This document shows, in pieces, positions 1-7,803 of a DNA stretch of 37,413 bases; position 1 is the stretch's first letter; the number at the start of each line of letters is the position of its first letter. Under the pieces are notes generated by a model, which searched no databases, was not told the DNA's origin, and saw only the letters and a list, made by a program, of their open reading frames with translations. Origin of the DNA: Candidatus Mediterraneibacter vanvlietii (GTDB lineage Bacteria > Bacillota > Clostridia > Lachnospirales > Lachnospiraceae); NCBI GenBank assembly GCA_019113645.1, contig DXGZ01000131.1, forward strand, positions 1 to 37,413. The letters are read 5' to 3'. Position numbers and translations under genes: made by a program.

Positions 1-192
1 ACAATGAGATTGTTTGAGCCGCAGGCGAGTTGCTCATTGTCAGTCCTGCTTTTTGTCCATGCCCGGAGCCGTTAGTTTTCCTTATTGCCCGGAGCGGAAG
101 CTGAACACAGTCTCCCTCCCGGCAGAATACGGTCTGCATATGCTCCTGCTTTCGTCCGATTTGAAACCGGTAATTATTGAACTAAATAGCGG
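1..192 (+). repeat. Copy A of a ~200-nt structured repeat (left end)
   Basis: This stretch holds no credible gene. It aligns with the reverse complement of 37188-37391 in ordered blocks: GAGATTGTTTGAGC at 6-19, GCGAGTTGCTC at 25-35, GTCCATG at 55-61, GGAGCGGAA at 91-99, CTGAACA at 101-107, CAGAATACG at 123-131 and AACTAAATAGCGG at 180-192. The first 40 bases form a stem-loop (1-8 with 33-40), and TTAGTT at 72-77 can pair with AACTAA at 180-185. The copy is cut by the window start, so the outer stem seen in the other copy is missing here. Whether it is a transcribed RNA or a non-autonomous mobile element cannot be decided from two copies. Confidence 0.72.
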
Positions 193-282
193 TTTTGATT
201 GATAAATCCCGAATTCTGATGTTAAAATGGAAGAAACAGCAGCAGGGTATTCTATCAGTTGTGGCAGAAAGGATATGACAGT

Positions 283-1074
283 ATGGAAAAAGTAGGAGTA
301 AGTCAGGAGGAAAAACAGCTTTCTTATTATAAGTATTTTGAGCAGGATCTGGCACCGATTCCCATTGAAAAGCTCACCGTCCTTGCGGAGGGAGCTCAGG
401 AAGAGAAAAAAGCGGTTCCGTTTGAACAGAAAGACCTGTTTCTTGCAGGGCGGGATGAGGAGTACTGCCAGACCGGATACGGTGTGATGGATGACGGCAC
501 AGGATTTGTCTGTAATACGACTTATATGCCGGGCGTAACAGGGGAAATGCTAGACTGGTGGTTTCCGTGGCACAGTGTGGGATCTGACCTGAGATATAAG
601 ATCTGGGATCCGGAAGATCACTATTTCGCGCGGGCGGACCGGGCGGATTATGTGTGCGACCCGGACGTACCCATGAATCAGAAGACCTGGGGCGTCAATC
701 ATTATATTATGGAAGATGTTGGAACGGGTCCTGAATTTTTAAAGCTCTGTTTCAAAAATCCGGCAGATTACGGATATGATACATCCATTATCGGGACGGA
801 AAAATGTCAGTCTATGGTCTGTGCCATTGGGGAGAGTTCCTGTGCGGCGGCGATGACCCACAAGTGGTATCCATATAAAGACGGCGTGATGTTCTGCTCA
901 AGGTTCTGGATTGGATTCGGCGTTGTGGACGGCAAGATTGTGAAAACACTTCCGGAAGGTGTGCGGATACCGGAGGTAGTCCCCAAGGGACTGTTCGCGC
1001 ATAATATTAAGGAGTTCTCGAATCTGGCCGCAATTCTTCCGCAGGTTTATGAAGAAAACAAAGGTCCGCTGTAA
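283..1074 (+). CDS. Phloretin hydrolase / DAPG hydrolase (PhlG) family protein
   Basis: The 263-aa product resembles the PhlG/phloretin hydrolase family, zinc enzymes that cleave a C-C bond between an acyl side chain and a phloroglucinol ring (phloretin in gut Eubacterium ramulus, 2,4-diacetylphloroglucinol in Pseudomonas). Visible family features are the segment WWFPWHSVGSDLRYKIWDPE in the first half, THKWYPYKDG in the second, and AHNIKEFSNLA near the C terminus, whose H-x3-E fits the zinc-binding His/Glu pair. No signal peptide or membrane segment is seen, so it should be cytoplasmic. I start at the ATG at 283 after AAAGG; an in-frame TTG at 259 is less likely. The next genes (nucleoside-hydrolase-like protein, AGCS symporter) do not clarify the substrate. 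Family call is fairly secure; the substrate is open. Confidence 0.8.
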   Translation: MEKVGVSQEEKQLSYYKYFEQDLAPIPIEKLTVLAEGAQEEKKAVPFEQKDLFLAGRDEEYCQTGYGVMDDGTGFVCNTTYMPGVTGEMLDWWFPWHSVGSDLRYKIWDPEDHYFARADRADYVCDPDVPMNQKTWGVNHYIMEDVGTGPEFLKLCFKNPADYGYDTSIIGTEKCQSMVCAIGESSCAAAMTHKWYPYKDGVMFCSRFWIGFGVVDGKIVKTLPEGVRIPEVVPKGLFAHNIKEFSNLAAILPQVYEENKGPL

Positions 1075-1134
1075 TCGGTTGACAAAAGGAGCGGACTGAG
1101 TATATCATAAGTTACAGTGTACATAGGATAAAAT

Positions 1135-1178
1135 GATGCCGGTGCACGGGAGAGCATAGTTCTCCGTGTGCCGGCATC
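1135..1178 (+). other. Strong intergenic hairpin
   Basis: GATGCCGG at 1135-1142 pairs with CCGGCATC at 1171-1178, and the stem continues with G-U pairs and a small bulge to a loop around 1154-1160. It sits 60 nt after the hydrolase stop and 80 nt before the next start. No U-tract follows on the plus strand, so it is not a textbook terminator; it could protect the 3' end of the upstream mRNA or terminate inefficiently. Confidence 0.5.
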
Positions 1179-1257
1179 TGTGATTTCCAGGATCGATCAG
1201 TCTGAGGGAATACGGACTGAGACAGGCTGCTGCGTGGAAAACGAGAGGAGAGATACC

Positions 1258-2184
1258 ATGAAAAGATCAGATGTTTTGAAAAGAATGCAGATGAAACTTC
1301 CGATGTATAAGCAGCTTCGGGTTATTATATCCAGTGATGTGAAAAACGAGGCAGATGATCAGTTCGCTATCATACATCAGCTGATTACTCCGATGTTTGA
1401 TGTGCGGGGGATTGTTGCCGCCCATTATGAGAGCAAAGATCCGGGTTCGCATACAACAATGGAGAAAAGTTATCAGGAACTTGAAAAATTGATGTCTGCT
1501 GTGGAGATGGAAGACGTACCGATATTCCGCGGTGCGGATGCGCCTCTTCGAGATGAAAAAGATACAGCGGAGAGCGACGGCATCCGGTTTATTATAGAAG
1601 AAGCTCTTCGGGAAGATCCGCGTCCTCTTTATATCACTGCGCAGGGAGCGCTGACGGATGTTGCGGCTGCCCTGAATCAGTGCCCGCAGATAGCCGGACG
1701 GATGACAGTTGTGTGGATTGGCGGAGGGGCCTACCCTCAGGGCGGCAGGGAGTTCAATCTGAAACAGGATATAATGGCGGCAAGGGCAGTTTTTGCCTCT
1801 CAGGCTGCTTTGTGGCAGATTCCTTCACTGGCTTACAGCGCGGTAGAGGTGACCATGGCAGAACTGGCTTATAAAGTGCGCCCATGCGGGGCTCCCGGAC
1901 GTTATCTTTATGATGAGATCGAGGAATACAACTTCGAAAGCGATGAACCGTATGAACTCCGGAAAGGGGAAAACTGGTGTCTGGGTGATTCACCGGTTGC
2001 AGCGGTTCTGCTTCAGTGCGGATGGCGGAAGAATTATCACTGGGAGAAAGCGCCCTATATTGAGGCTGATATGACATATTCTCCAGATCCTGCGGGGAAG
2101 GAGATTCGTGTTTACGATTATATAGATGTCAGGATGCTGATGGAAGATTTTTATGCAAAGCTGGCCATGTGTTATGGAAGATGA
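1258..2184 (+). CDS. Nucleoside hydrolase-like protein (IUNH fold)
   Basis: The 308-aa product resembles inosine/uridine-preferring nucleoside hydrolases, which cleave the N-glycosidic bond of ribonucleosides using a calcium ion held by N-terminal aspartates. The N terminus has VIISSDVKNEADDQFAI where classic members carry a DTDxGxDDAxAI-type motif; the paired Asp survives but the first part is changed. Other fold-like stretches are GALTDVAAALNQCP, VVWIGGGAYPQGGREFN and, near residue 240, GDSPVAAVLL, where the usual His before Asp-Pro is absent. The start at 1258 follows GAGAGGAGAGATACC; a start at 1168 would lie inside the upstream hairpin. The changed metal-site motif makes the substrate, and even hydrolase activity on nucleosides, uncertain. 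Confidence 0.72.
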   Translation: MKRSDVLKRMQMKLPMYKQLRVIISSDVKNEADDQFAIIHQLITPMFDVRGIVAAHYESKDPGSHTTMEKSYQELEKLMSAVEMEDVPIFRGADAPLRDEKDTAESDGIRFIIEEALREDPRPLYITAQGALTDVAAALNQCPQIAGRMTVVWIGGGAYPQGGREFNLKQDIMAARAVFASQAALWQIPSLAYSAVEVTMAELAYKVRPCGAPGRYLYDEIEEYNFESDEPYELRKGENWCLGDSPVAAVLLQCGWRKNYHWEKAPYIEADMTYSPDPAGKEIRVYDYIDVRMLMEDFYAKLAMCYGR

Positions 2185-2275
2185 ACCGGTATATCATGAA
2201 AGACAGGATCATCTTTTGCAGTAAAAAACGGATGGCGGCGGACAGAATTAAAAACAGAACGTAAGGAGAAAGAAA

Positions 2276-3670
2276 ATGGCTGTTTTTCGCGCAGTTTACA
2301 ATTTATTATGGGGAGATCTGATTACGGTTCCGCTGCCGGGAGGAAGCTCTCTCGGACTGTCCCTGCTGGTACTTATTCTGGTACCCGCAGGAATCTATTT
2401 TACCATAAGGACCAGATTTCTTCCGTTTCGTCTCTTCCCGGAGATGATCAAGGTGACGCTGGAGAATAATAGAAAATCCGATCGGGACGGTATTTCAGGC
2501 GTACAGGCGTTGATCGTGTCCACGGCATGCAGAGTTGGTATGGGCAATCTCGTTGGCGTGGTTGCCGCAATCTCAGCGGGAGGAGCCGGGGCAGTGTTCT
2601 GGATGTGGGTGATTGCCCTGGTGGGATCATCTACCGCATTCATCGAGGCAACGCTGGCTCAGCTCTATAAAGAGAAAGATCCGCTGTACGGAGGATACAG
2701 GGGGGGGCCGGCATACTATATACACCATCTTTTCATAAAAGAAGGAAGCAAAAGAAAACATTCCATTATGGCAGTGCTGTTCGCGCTGTCCGGTCTGATC
2801 TGCTGGTGCGGAATCAGCCAGGTGACAGCAAACTCTATTTCATCATCCTTTGAAAATGCGTTTCAGATACCGCCGCTTTACTCAACCATAGCGCTTGTGG
2901 CGATTGCAGCTGTGATTGTGCTTCGGAAAAACGCAACGGTAAAAGTGCTTGATATTATTGTGCCGATTATGTCGGCATGCTATTTCTTCATCACGATATT
3001 TATCATTGTGAAAAATGCCGGACAGCTTCCGGCAGTGTTTGAGCGGATCTTCGCGGAGGCGTTCGGTTTCCGCCAGGTAGTGGGAGGGGGAATCGGAGCC
3101 GTCATCATGAACGGCGCGAAGAGAGGTCTGTTCTCCAATGAGGCAGGCTCCGGTTCAGCGCCCTGTGCAGCGGCAGCGTCTGATATCAACCATCCGGCGA
3201 AAGCAGGACTGCTCCAGGCCCTGGGCGTATTTATCGATACACTGGTGATCTGCAGCTGTTCTGCCATGATTATGCTTCTGACACCAGTAGAGATGACGAG
3301 CGGACTGGAAGGAATGGATCTCCTTCAGACAGCCATTCAGTACCATCTCGGCGAGTTCGGAGTGATCTTCATCGCCGTGATCCTGTGGCTGTTCAGTTTC
3401 TCCACGTTCCTTGGAATCCTGTTCTACGCCAGATCCAATGTGGCGTACCTGTTCGGAGATAACTGGATCTCCCAGACACTTTACAAGATTCTTGCGCTCG
3501 TCATGCTTTTCGTGGGCGGACTGGCAGCGTATCAGTTTGTCTGGGATCTGGGAGATGTGGGCGTCGGTCTGATGACCGTGTTCAATATGATAGCCCTGAT
3601 TCCGCTCGCACCGAAGGCACTGGCATCGCTGCGGGATTATGAGACGAATGAGATGGGAAAAAGAAAATGA
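2276..3670 (+). CDS. Sodium:alanine symporter family (AGCS) transporter
   Basis: This 464-aa integral membrane protein belongs to the AGCS family, which imports alanine, glycine or related amino acids with Na+. Hydrophobic segments run along the whole length (about ten to eleven). Family hallmarks are the N-terminal segment around IYFTIRTRFLPFRLFPEM, the GVQALIVSTACRVGMGNLVG segment with its conserved Gly-Asn, the YGGYRGGPAYYI loop and the GAKRGLFSNEAGSGSAP motif. The start follows AAGGAGAAAGAAA. It lies 91 nt after the nucleoside-hydrolase-like gene on the same strand and ends 5 nt before the convergent acetyltransferase stop. Substrate specificity within AGCS cannot be read from sequence; if co-expressed with the upstream genes the cargo may differ from alanine. 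Confidence 0.92.
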   Translation: MAVFRAVYNLLWGDLITVPLPGGSSLGLSLLVLILVPAGIYFTIRTRFLPFRLFPEMIKVTLENNRKSDRDGISGVQALIVSTACRVGMGNLVGVVAAISAGGAGAVFWMWVIALVGSSTAFIEATLAQLYKEKDPLYGGYRGGPAYYIHHLFIKEGSKRKHSIMAVLFALSGLICWCGISQVTANSISSSFENAFQIPPLYSTIALVAIAAVIVLRKNATVKVLDIIVPIMSACYFFITIFIIVKNAGQLPAVFERIFAEAFGFRQVVGGGIGAVIMNGAKRGLFSNEAGSGSAPCAAAASDINHPAKAGLLQALGVFIDTLVICSCSAMIMLLTPVEMTSGLEGMDLLQTAIQYHLGEFGVIFIAVILWLFSFSTFLGILFYARSNVAYLFGDNWISQTLYKILALVMLFVGGLAAYQFVWDLGDVGVGLMTVFNMIALIPLAPKALASLRDYETNEMGKRK

Positions 3671-3675
3671 TAAAC

Positions 3676-4296
3676 TCAGAGTTTACAGATCTCCTCCCAC
3701 GCCTCAGCATCGAATTCCCGATTTTTATAATAATACTTCTTATCTTCTTCCGTAATCTGCTTGACCACCCTGCACGGATTCCCGGCAGCTACCACCCAGT
3801 CCGGGATATCTTTGGTAACCACGCTTCCGGCGCCGATTACCGTATTGCTTCCGATATGAACGCCCGGCAGGATGACGGTATTTCCGCCGATCCACACATT
3901 ATCTCCGATGGTTACGCTGATCCCGTACTCATAGAGTGAGTTCCGGGAGACGGGATGGATGGGATGTCCTGCCGTATAGATGGATACGTTCGGCGCGAAC
4001 TGGCAGTTGTTCCCGATCTTTACTTTTGCCACGTCAATGATAGTACAGTTGTAGTTGGCGAAGAAGTTCTTTCCGACTTCGATATGTGTGCCGTAATCGC
4101 AGTAAAACGGCGGGTTAATAAAAGCGTTTTCGGATTTCCCCAGCAGTTCTTCCACAATTTTCCCGATTGAGTCAAAATCTGAGCGGTCCACAGTGTTCAA
4201 ACGCTGTAAGATTCTGCGGCATACCTTCTGCTCTTCCATGACAGACTCGTCTGAGATGTAAGGAAGTTCTTTGTCCCGTCTTTCGATATTGTTCAT
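3676..4296 (-). CDS. Sugar O-acetyltransferase (maltose/galactoside acetyltransferase type)
   Basis: The 206-aa product is a left-handed beta-helix acetyltransferase of the MAT/GAT (LacA, NodL) group, which moves acetyl from acetyl-CoA to the 6-hydroxyl of sugars. The mid-region carries hexapeptide repeats from IEVGKNFFANYNCTIIDVA through VTIGDNVWIGGNTVILPGV to the C-terminal IGAGSVVTKDIP. The YTAGHPIHP segment contains the presumed catalytic His, and NPPFYCDYG is the usual acceptor-side motif. Its start follows GAGGAGGAGGCAACAGGAT. It lies 101 nt downstream of the alpha-glucosidase on the same strand with a strong hairpin between them, suggesting linked disposal of excess sugars. Confidence 0.93.
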   Translation of the reverse strand: MNNIERRDKELPYISDESVMEEQKVCRRILQRLNTVDRSDFDSIGKIVEELLGKSENAFINPPFYCDYGTHIEVGKNFFANYNCTIIDVAKVKIGNNCQFAPNVSIYTAGHPIHPVSRNSLYEYGISVTIGDNVWIGGNTVILPGVHIGSNTVIGAGSVVTKDIPDWVVAAGNPCRVVKQITEEDKKYYYKNREFDAEAWEEICKL

Positions 4297-4335
4297 ATCC
4301 TGTTGCCTCCTCCTCTGGCGTCAGCTCTCTTTTAT

Positions 4336-4370
4336 GCCGCAGGGGACGGATTCTTTCCGTCCCCTGCGGC
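4336..4370 (-). other. 15-bp perfect hairpin between GH31 and acetyltransferase genes
   Basis: Bases 4336-4350 pair perfectly with 4356-4370 around a five-base loop, giving a G+C-rich stem. On the minus strand, where both flanking genes are read, the hairpin is followed by ATAAAAGAG, so there is no U-tract. It may attenuate or process the mRNA and set a lower level of the downstream acetyltransferase; a plus-strand terminator is also poorly supported, with only TTTGTATT following. Confidence 0.55.
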
Positions 4371-4397
4371 AGTTTGTATTCGGCTGACAGCCTGTGT

Positions 4398-6386
4398 TTA
4401 TTTTTTCAGTGTTCTGCAGTTCTTTTTCAGGTCATAGTCTTTGTGTACGCCGTCATCGTCATAAAGGACGTATTCGGCTCCTTCATATCCTATAATCTGC
4501 AGGTGCTCTGAGTCAACAGCGGCAACGTATTCAGCGGCTTTTGCGACCGGAATACATTTTCCGCAGCGGATGAAAAGAGGTACTTCATTGAGCGCAATAT
4601 CAACGTAGTGAACGCCTTTTTCGAGAAGTTCCTCGTAAATGGATCCATCCGGCATAAATTTTACAAACTTCATTTCTTCCGGAAGATATACGTAGCGGCC
4701 TTTTCCATTCTGTTCGTATACAGGAGCGATCATGATTTCGTTTCCGAGCATGAGCTGGTCCTCAATGCGGGATGCCATTTCATCGTCCGGATAGACAAAG
4801 GCAAGCGGTTTGAAATACATGTCATCTGTCAGCGCGGCTTTCATGAATTCGCTGTAAAGATATGGAAGGAGGCGGTATCTTACCCCAAGTACGTGGCGGA
4901 AATCATCCATTTTTTCAAAACGGTAACATTCCTGTTCTCTGGTTCCCTGTGCGGAGTGATTTCTCATCAGCGGTGTAAATACTCCGAGTGCCAGGAAACG
5001 GAGGAGGAGATCACGGGTTGTGTCTGACCCGAATCCGCCCAGATCAGCGCCTGTATAGAGAAATCCGCACATGTTCAAAGAAGGCATCATTTTCAGGTTA
5101 AGGAGGATATGGGACCACCAGGAGTGGTTGTCTCCTGTCCATATGCCGCCATAACGATGCATTCCTATGTAGGAAGAACGAGAGAACATAAGAAATCTTT
5201 TATCAGGGTCAATTCGTTCAAAAGCCTCTCCGGCTGCACGTGTCATATTAAATCCATACAGATTATGAACCGAATCGTGGCATACTTTTTCACCGTTGAC
5301 AGTGTGATAGAAGTTGCGATAGTCATTCCGGCTGTTGGAAAGACCGGTCAGTTTCTCTCTCAGCTCCCCGACTCCCACAGATTCTTCGGGATCATCGGCA
5401 AAACGGCGGGCGAGTTCCTTCGCTTCAGCAAGACCTTCACGGGAATAGAAGATTGCCGGTTCATTCATGTCGTTCCAGAATCCTTCGATGCCCTGATCTG
5501 TGAGAAAACGGTATTTATCTCCGAACCATTTCCGTGCTTCCGGGTTAAGTACATCGGGAAAATGTGTATCTCCCGGCCAAACCGCTCCCACAAAATCGCT
5601 TCCGTCCGCTCTTTTGCAGAAGTAATTGTCAGCGATACCTTCTTCACAGACGTCATAGCCGTCCTCGATTTTAACACCGGCATCAATGATGGGAATAAGT
5701 CGGATATGATTGTCCTTCATATCCTGAACAAATTCCGGAAAATGGTCAAACCCTTCATTCAGTGTAAAGTCCTTGTAGTGATCCATATAGTCGATATCCA
5801 TATAGATCATATCAAGAGGAAGATGATTATCACGGTAATTTCTGGCAACGTTTTCGAAGTCTTCCTTTGTTTTGTATCCCCAGCGGCTCTGACCGAAACC
5901 AAAAGCGAATTTCGGAGGGATATAGCTGCGTCCGATTATGCTGCGGAACTGCTTTACGATATCATAAGGAGTATCGCCGTCAATCACATACAGATCCAGA
6001 TCAGCATTGCCGCATGATACAGTCAGAGTATCTGTGCGTGTGTAGCCGATGTCGAAGGTTAATTCTCCGGGATAGTCAAAGAACAGTCCAAAAGACTGCT
6101 TTCCGGATATGATGATGAAATTATGCGCTCCGTAGAGGGAATGTTTATCCTCTGTGTGATCAGGATCATCAGCACAGTAACTGATATAGCAGTACCCTCT
6201 TTTATTGATTCCCCGGCTGGATTCACCCAGTCCGTAGACGATATCATTTTCATCCATTTTATAAGTAAAACAGAATCCGTTTTCTGTTTCTGTTTTCCCG
6301 TATAAGGGGGCGCCGTTTTCGGCAGAAAATTCTTTTACCACCGCGTCTGTATGAAACGGTTTTCCGTATTTGTATTTCCGAATCAT
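4398..6386 (-). CDS. Glycoside hydrolase family 31 alpha-glucosidase
   Basis: This 662-aa enzyme is a GH31 retaining alpha-glucosidase. The signature FWNDMNEP places the nucleophile at Asp306, and WTGDNHSWW places the acid/base at about Asp419. Upstream lie the beta-sandwich segment (GLGESSRGINKRGY) and the barrel strands GFGQSRWGYKT and LDMIYMDIDYMD. No signal peptide is seen, so it acts on imported oligosaccharides. The start follows AAAGGAGGATTTTTC. Length is short for the family but the sandwich, barrel and C-terminal domains are recognisable. It is divergent from the van cluster and followed by the sugar acetyltransferase. Exact linkage preference (maltose, isomaltose, xyloside) is not clear. 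Confidence 0.95.
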   Translation of the reverse strand: MIRKYKYGKPFHTDAVVKEFSAENGAPLYGKTETENGFCFTYKMDENDIVYGLGESSRGINKRGYCYISYCADDPDHTEDKHSLYGAHNFIIISGKQSFGLFFDYPGELTFDIGYTRTDTLTVSCGNADLDLYVIDGDTPYDIVKQFRSIIGRSYIPPKFAFGFGQSRWGYKTKEDFENVARNYRDNHLPLDMIYMDIDYMDHYKDFTLNEGFDHFPEFVQDMKDNHIRLIPIIDAGVKIEDGYDVCEEGIADNYFCKRADGSDFVGAVWPGDTHFPDVLNPEARKWFGDKYRFLTDQGIEGFWNDMNEPAIFYSREGLAEAKELARRFADDPEESVGVGELREKLTGLSNSRNDYRNFYHTVNGEKVCHDSVHNLYGFNMTRAAGEAFERIDPDKRFLMFSRSSYIGMHRYGGIWTGDNHSWWSHILLNLKMMPSLNMCGFLYTGADLGGFGSDTTRDLLLRFLALGVFTPLMRNHSAQGTREQECYRFEKMDDFRHVLGVRYRLLPYLYSEFMKAALTDDMYFKPLAFVYPDDEMASRIEDQLMLGNEIMIAPVYEQNGKGRYVYLPEEMKFVKFMPDGSIYEELLEKGVHYVDIALNEVPLFIRCGKCIPVAKAAEYVAAVDSEHLQIIGYEGAEYVLYDDDGVHKDYDLKKNCRTLKK

Positions 6387-6673
6387 GAAAAATCCTCCTT
6401 TTCGTTCTTTGATAATTGCATTATAATGCCGTGATATATAAAAATCTTGTATTATTCTGCATAATTATGGCACAATCCTGCTGATTAAGAAAAACTCAAG
6501 AAATCAGAAAGAAAGGATTAAACAAAGGGTAAGGAAGGCTTAAAGCATTCCGGGCGCTCTGCGGTTATAATTAGCATCGAACAGAAAAAGACACACAGCA
6601 GGAACCGGCAGGAATCTGAAACGAACAGTACACTGCGGATGAGTTCCTGGATTATGGAAGGGAGAAAGATTAG
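6387..6673. promoter_or_regulatory. Divergent intergenic region between GH31 and vanG
   Basis: No gene is seen in these 287 bases. Next to the GH31 start is a 12-bp palindrome, GCATTATAATGC (6418-6429), that contains a TATAAT on either strand. A second TATAAT lies at 6566-6571, about 100 nt before vanG, but lacks a convincing -35. The right half is G+C-rich like vanG. I find no clear VanR-type direct repeats by eye. Confidence 0.35.
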
Positions 6674-7735
6674 ATGCAGAAAGAGAGAAAAAAGATAGCG
6701 ATTTTATTCGGAGGATGTTCAACAGAGTATGAAGTGTCGCTTCAGTCCGCTTATTCCGTCATCGAGCACCTGGATACGGAGAAATATGAGCCAGTGATGA
6801 TCGGCCTGGAGAGAGTGACCGGAAAATGGTACCTGTACCGGGGAGGCATTGATCAGATACCAGAGGACAAATGGATGGAACAGGAGTGTGTGCCGGTATT
6901 TCCTTCCGCGGACCGCACTGTGCATGGAATCTGTTATCTGGAAGGAGACGCGGTTCGGACGATTTCGCTGGACGCCGCGCTGCCGGTGCTGCACGGGAAG
7001 AACGGGGAGGACGGAACGGTTCAGGGAGTCTTCGAGCTTGCCGGTGTCCCGGTCATTGGATGCGGAGTGTTGTCGTCAGCACTGTGTATGGACAAGGAGA
7101 TTTCCCACCGTATTGTATCGGATGCGGGGATAAAGACCGCCAGATCTGTGCTGCTTGAGGAAAACGTTTCAGAAAACGAGGTGAAGAAAGCTGCCATGGA
7201 ACTCGGCTATCCGGTGTTCGTAAAGCCCGACCGGGCGGGATCTTCTTTTGGAATCACGAAAGTAACTGACGAGGAGCATCTAATGGAGGCTGTGGAGAAT
7301 GCGTTTCTTCATGATTCCATTGTGATCCTGGAGGAGACGGTTCCCGGTTTTGAGGTTGGCTGTGCGGTTCTCGGCTGTGATGAACTCACGGTCGGGGAGA
7401 TCGATGAGATCGAGCTGTCCGACGGATTCTTCGACTACACGGAGAAATACACGCTCAAGACGTCGAAGATCCATGTTCCGGCGAGAATCAGCAGGGAGAA
7501 ATCAGAAGAGCTCAAAGAAACGGCGAAGAAGATATACCGGCTGCTCCAGTGCTCTCATTTCGCGCGGGTAGATATGTTCCTGACCCCGGATGGCGATATC
7601 TATTTCAATGAGGTAAATACAATTCCCGGTTTCACCGTGCACAGCCGTTATCCAAACATGCTTAAGGCAGCGGGCATTCCCTTTGGGGAAGTGATCAGCC
7701 GGCTGATCGAGATGGGCAGCGGACAGGAAAAGTAA
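6674..7735 (+). CDS. vanG: VanG-type D-alanine--D-serine ligase
   Basis: The 353-aa ATP-grasp enzyme joins D-Ala to D-Ser (VanG type) to make peptidoglycan precursors with low vancomycin affinity. Seen: N-terminal IAILFGGCSTEYEVSLQSA, HGKNGEDGTVQG at 107-118, KPDRAGSSFGITKV at 184-197, the omega-loop FFDYTEKYTLKTS at 252-264, and metal-binding NEVNTIPGFT at 312-321. The omega-loop form is that of VanG and related D-Ser ligases rather than housekeeping Ddl. The genes that follow (VanXY, VanT membrane part, racemase) support the call strongly. Start follows GAAGGGAGAAAGATTAG. No vanR/vanS is adjacent, so regulation is unknown. The cluster looks richer in G+C than the GH31 gene beside it, a possible sign of transfer. 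Confidence 0.93.
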   Translation: MQKERKKIAILFGGCSTEYEVSLQSAYSVIEHLDTEKYEPVMIGLERVTGKWYLYRGGIDQIPEDKWMEQECVPVFPSADRTVHGICYLEGDAVRTISLDAALPVLHGKNGEDGTVQGVFELAGVPVIGCGVLSSALCMDKEISHRIVSDAGIKTARSVLLEENVSENEVKKAAMELGYPVFVKPDRAGSSFGITKVTDEEHLMEAVENAFLHDSIVILEETVPGFEVGCAVLGCDELTVGEIDEIELSDGFFDYTEKYTLKTSKIHVPARISREKSEELKETAKKIYRLLQCSHFARVDMFLTPDGDIYFNEVNTIPGFTVHSRYPNMLKAAGIPFGEVISRLIEMGSGQEK

Positions 7736-7803
7736 GAAATGACAGTGCCGGATACAGGCAGACAGGAGCCGGGCGTCCGGCAGAGATAAGGAGGGAGAAA
7801 CAG

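Noticed and set aside
14-202. 62-codon open frame at the left end
   Set aside because: It lies across the structured repeat, is not kept as a frame in the other copy, and has no ribosome site.
5109-6017. 302-codon open frame opposite the GH31 gene
   Set aside because: It is antisense to conserved GH31 motifs, has no recognisable domain and no ribosome site; a shadow frame.
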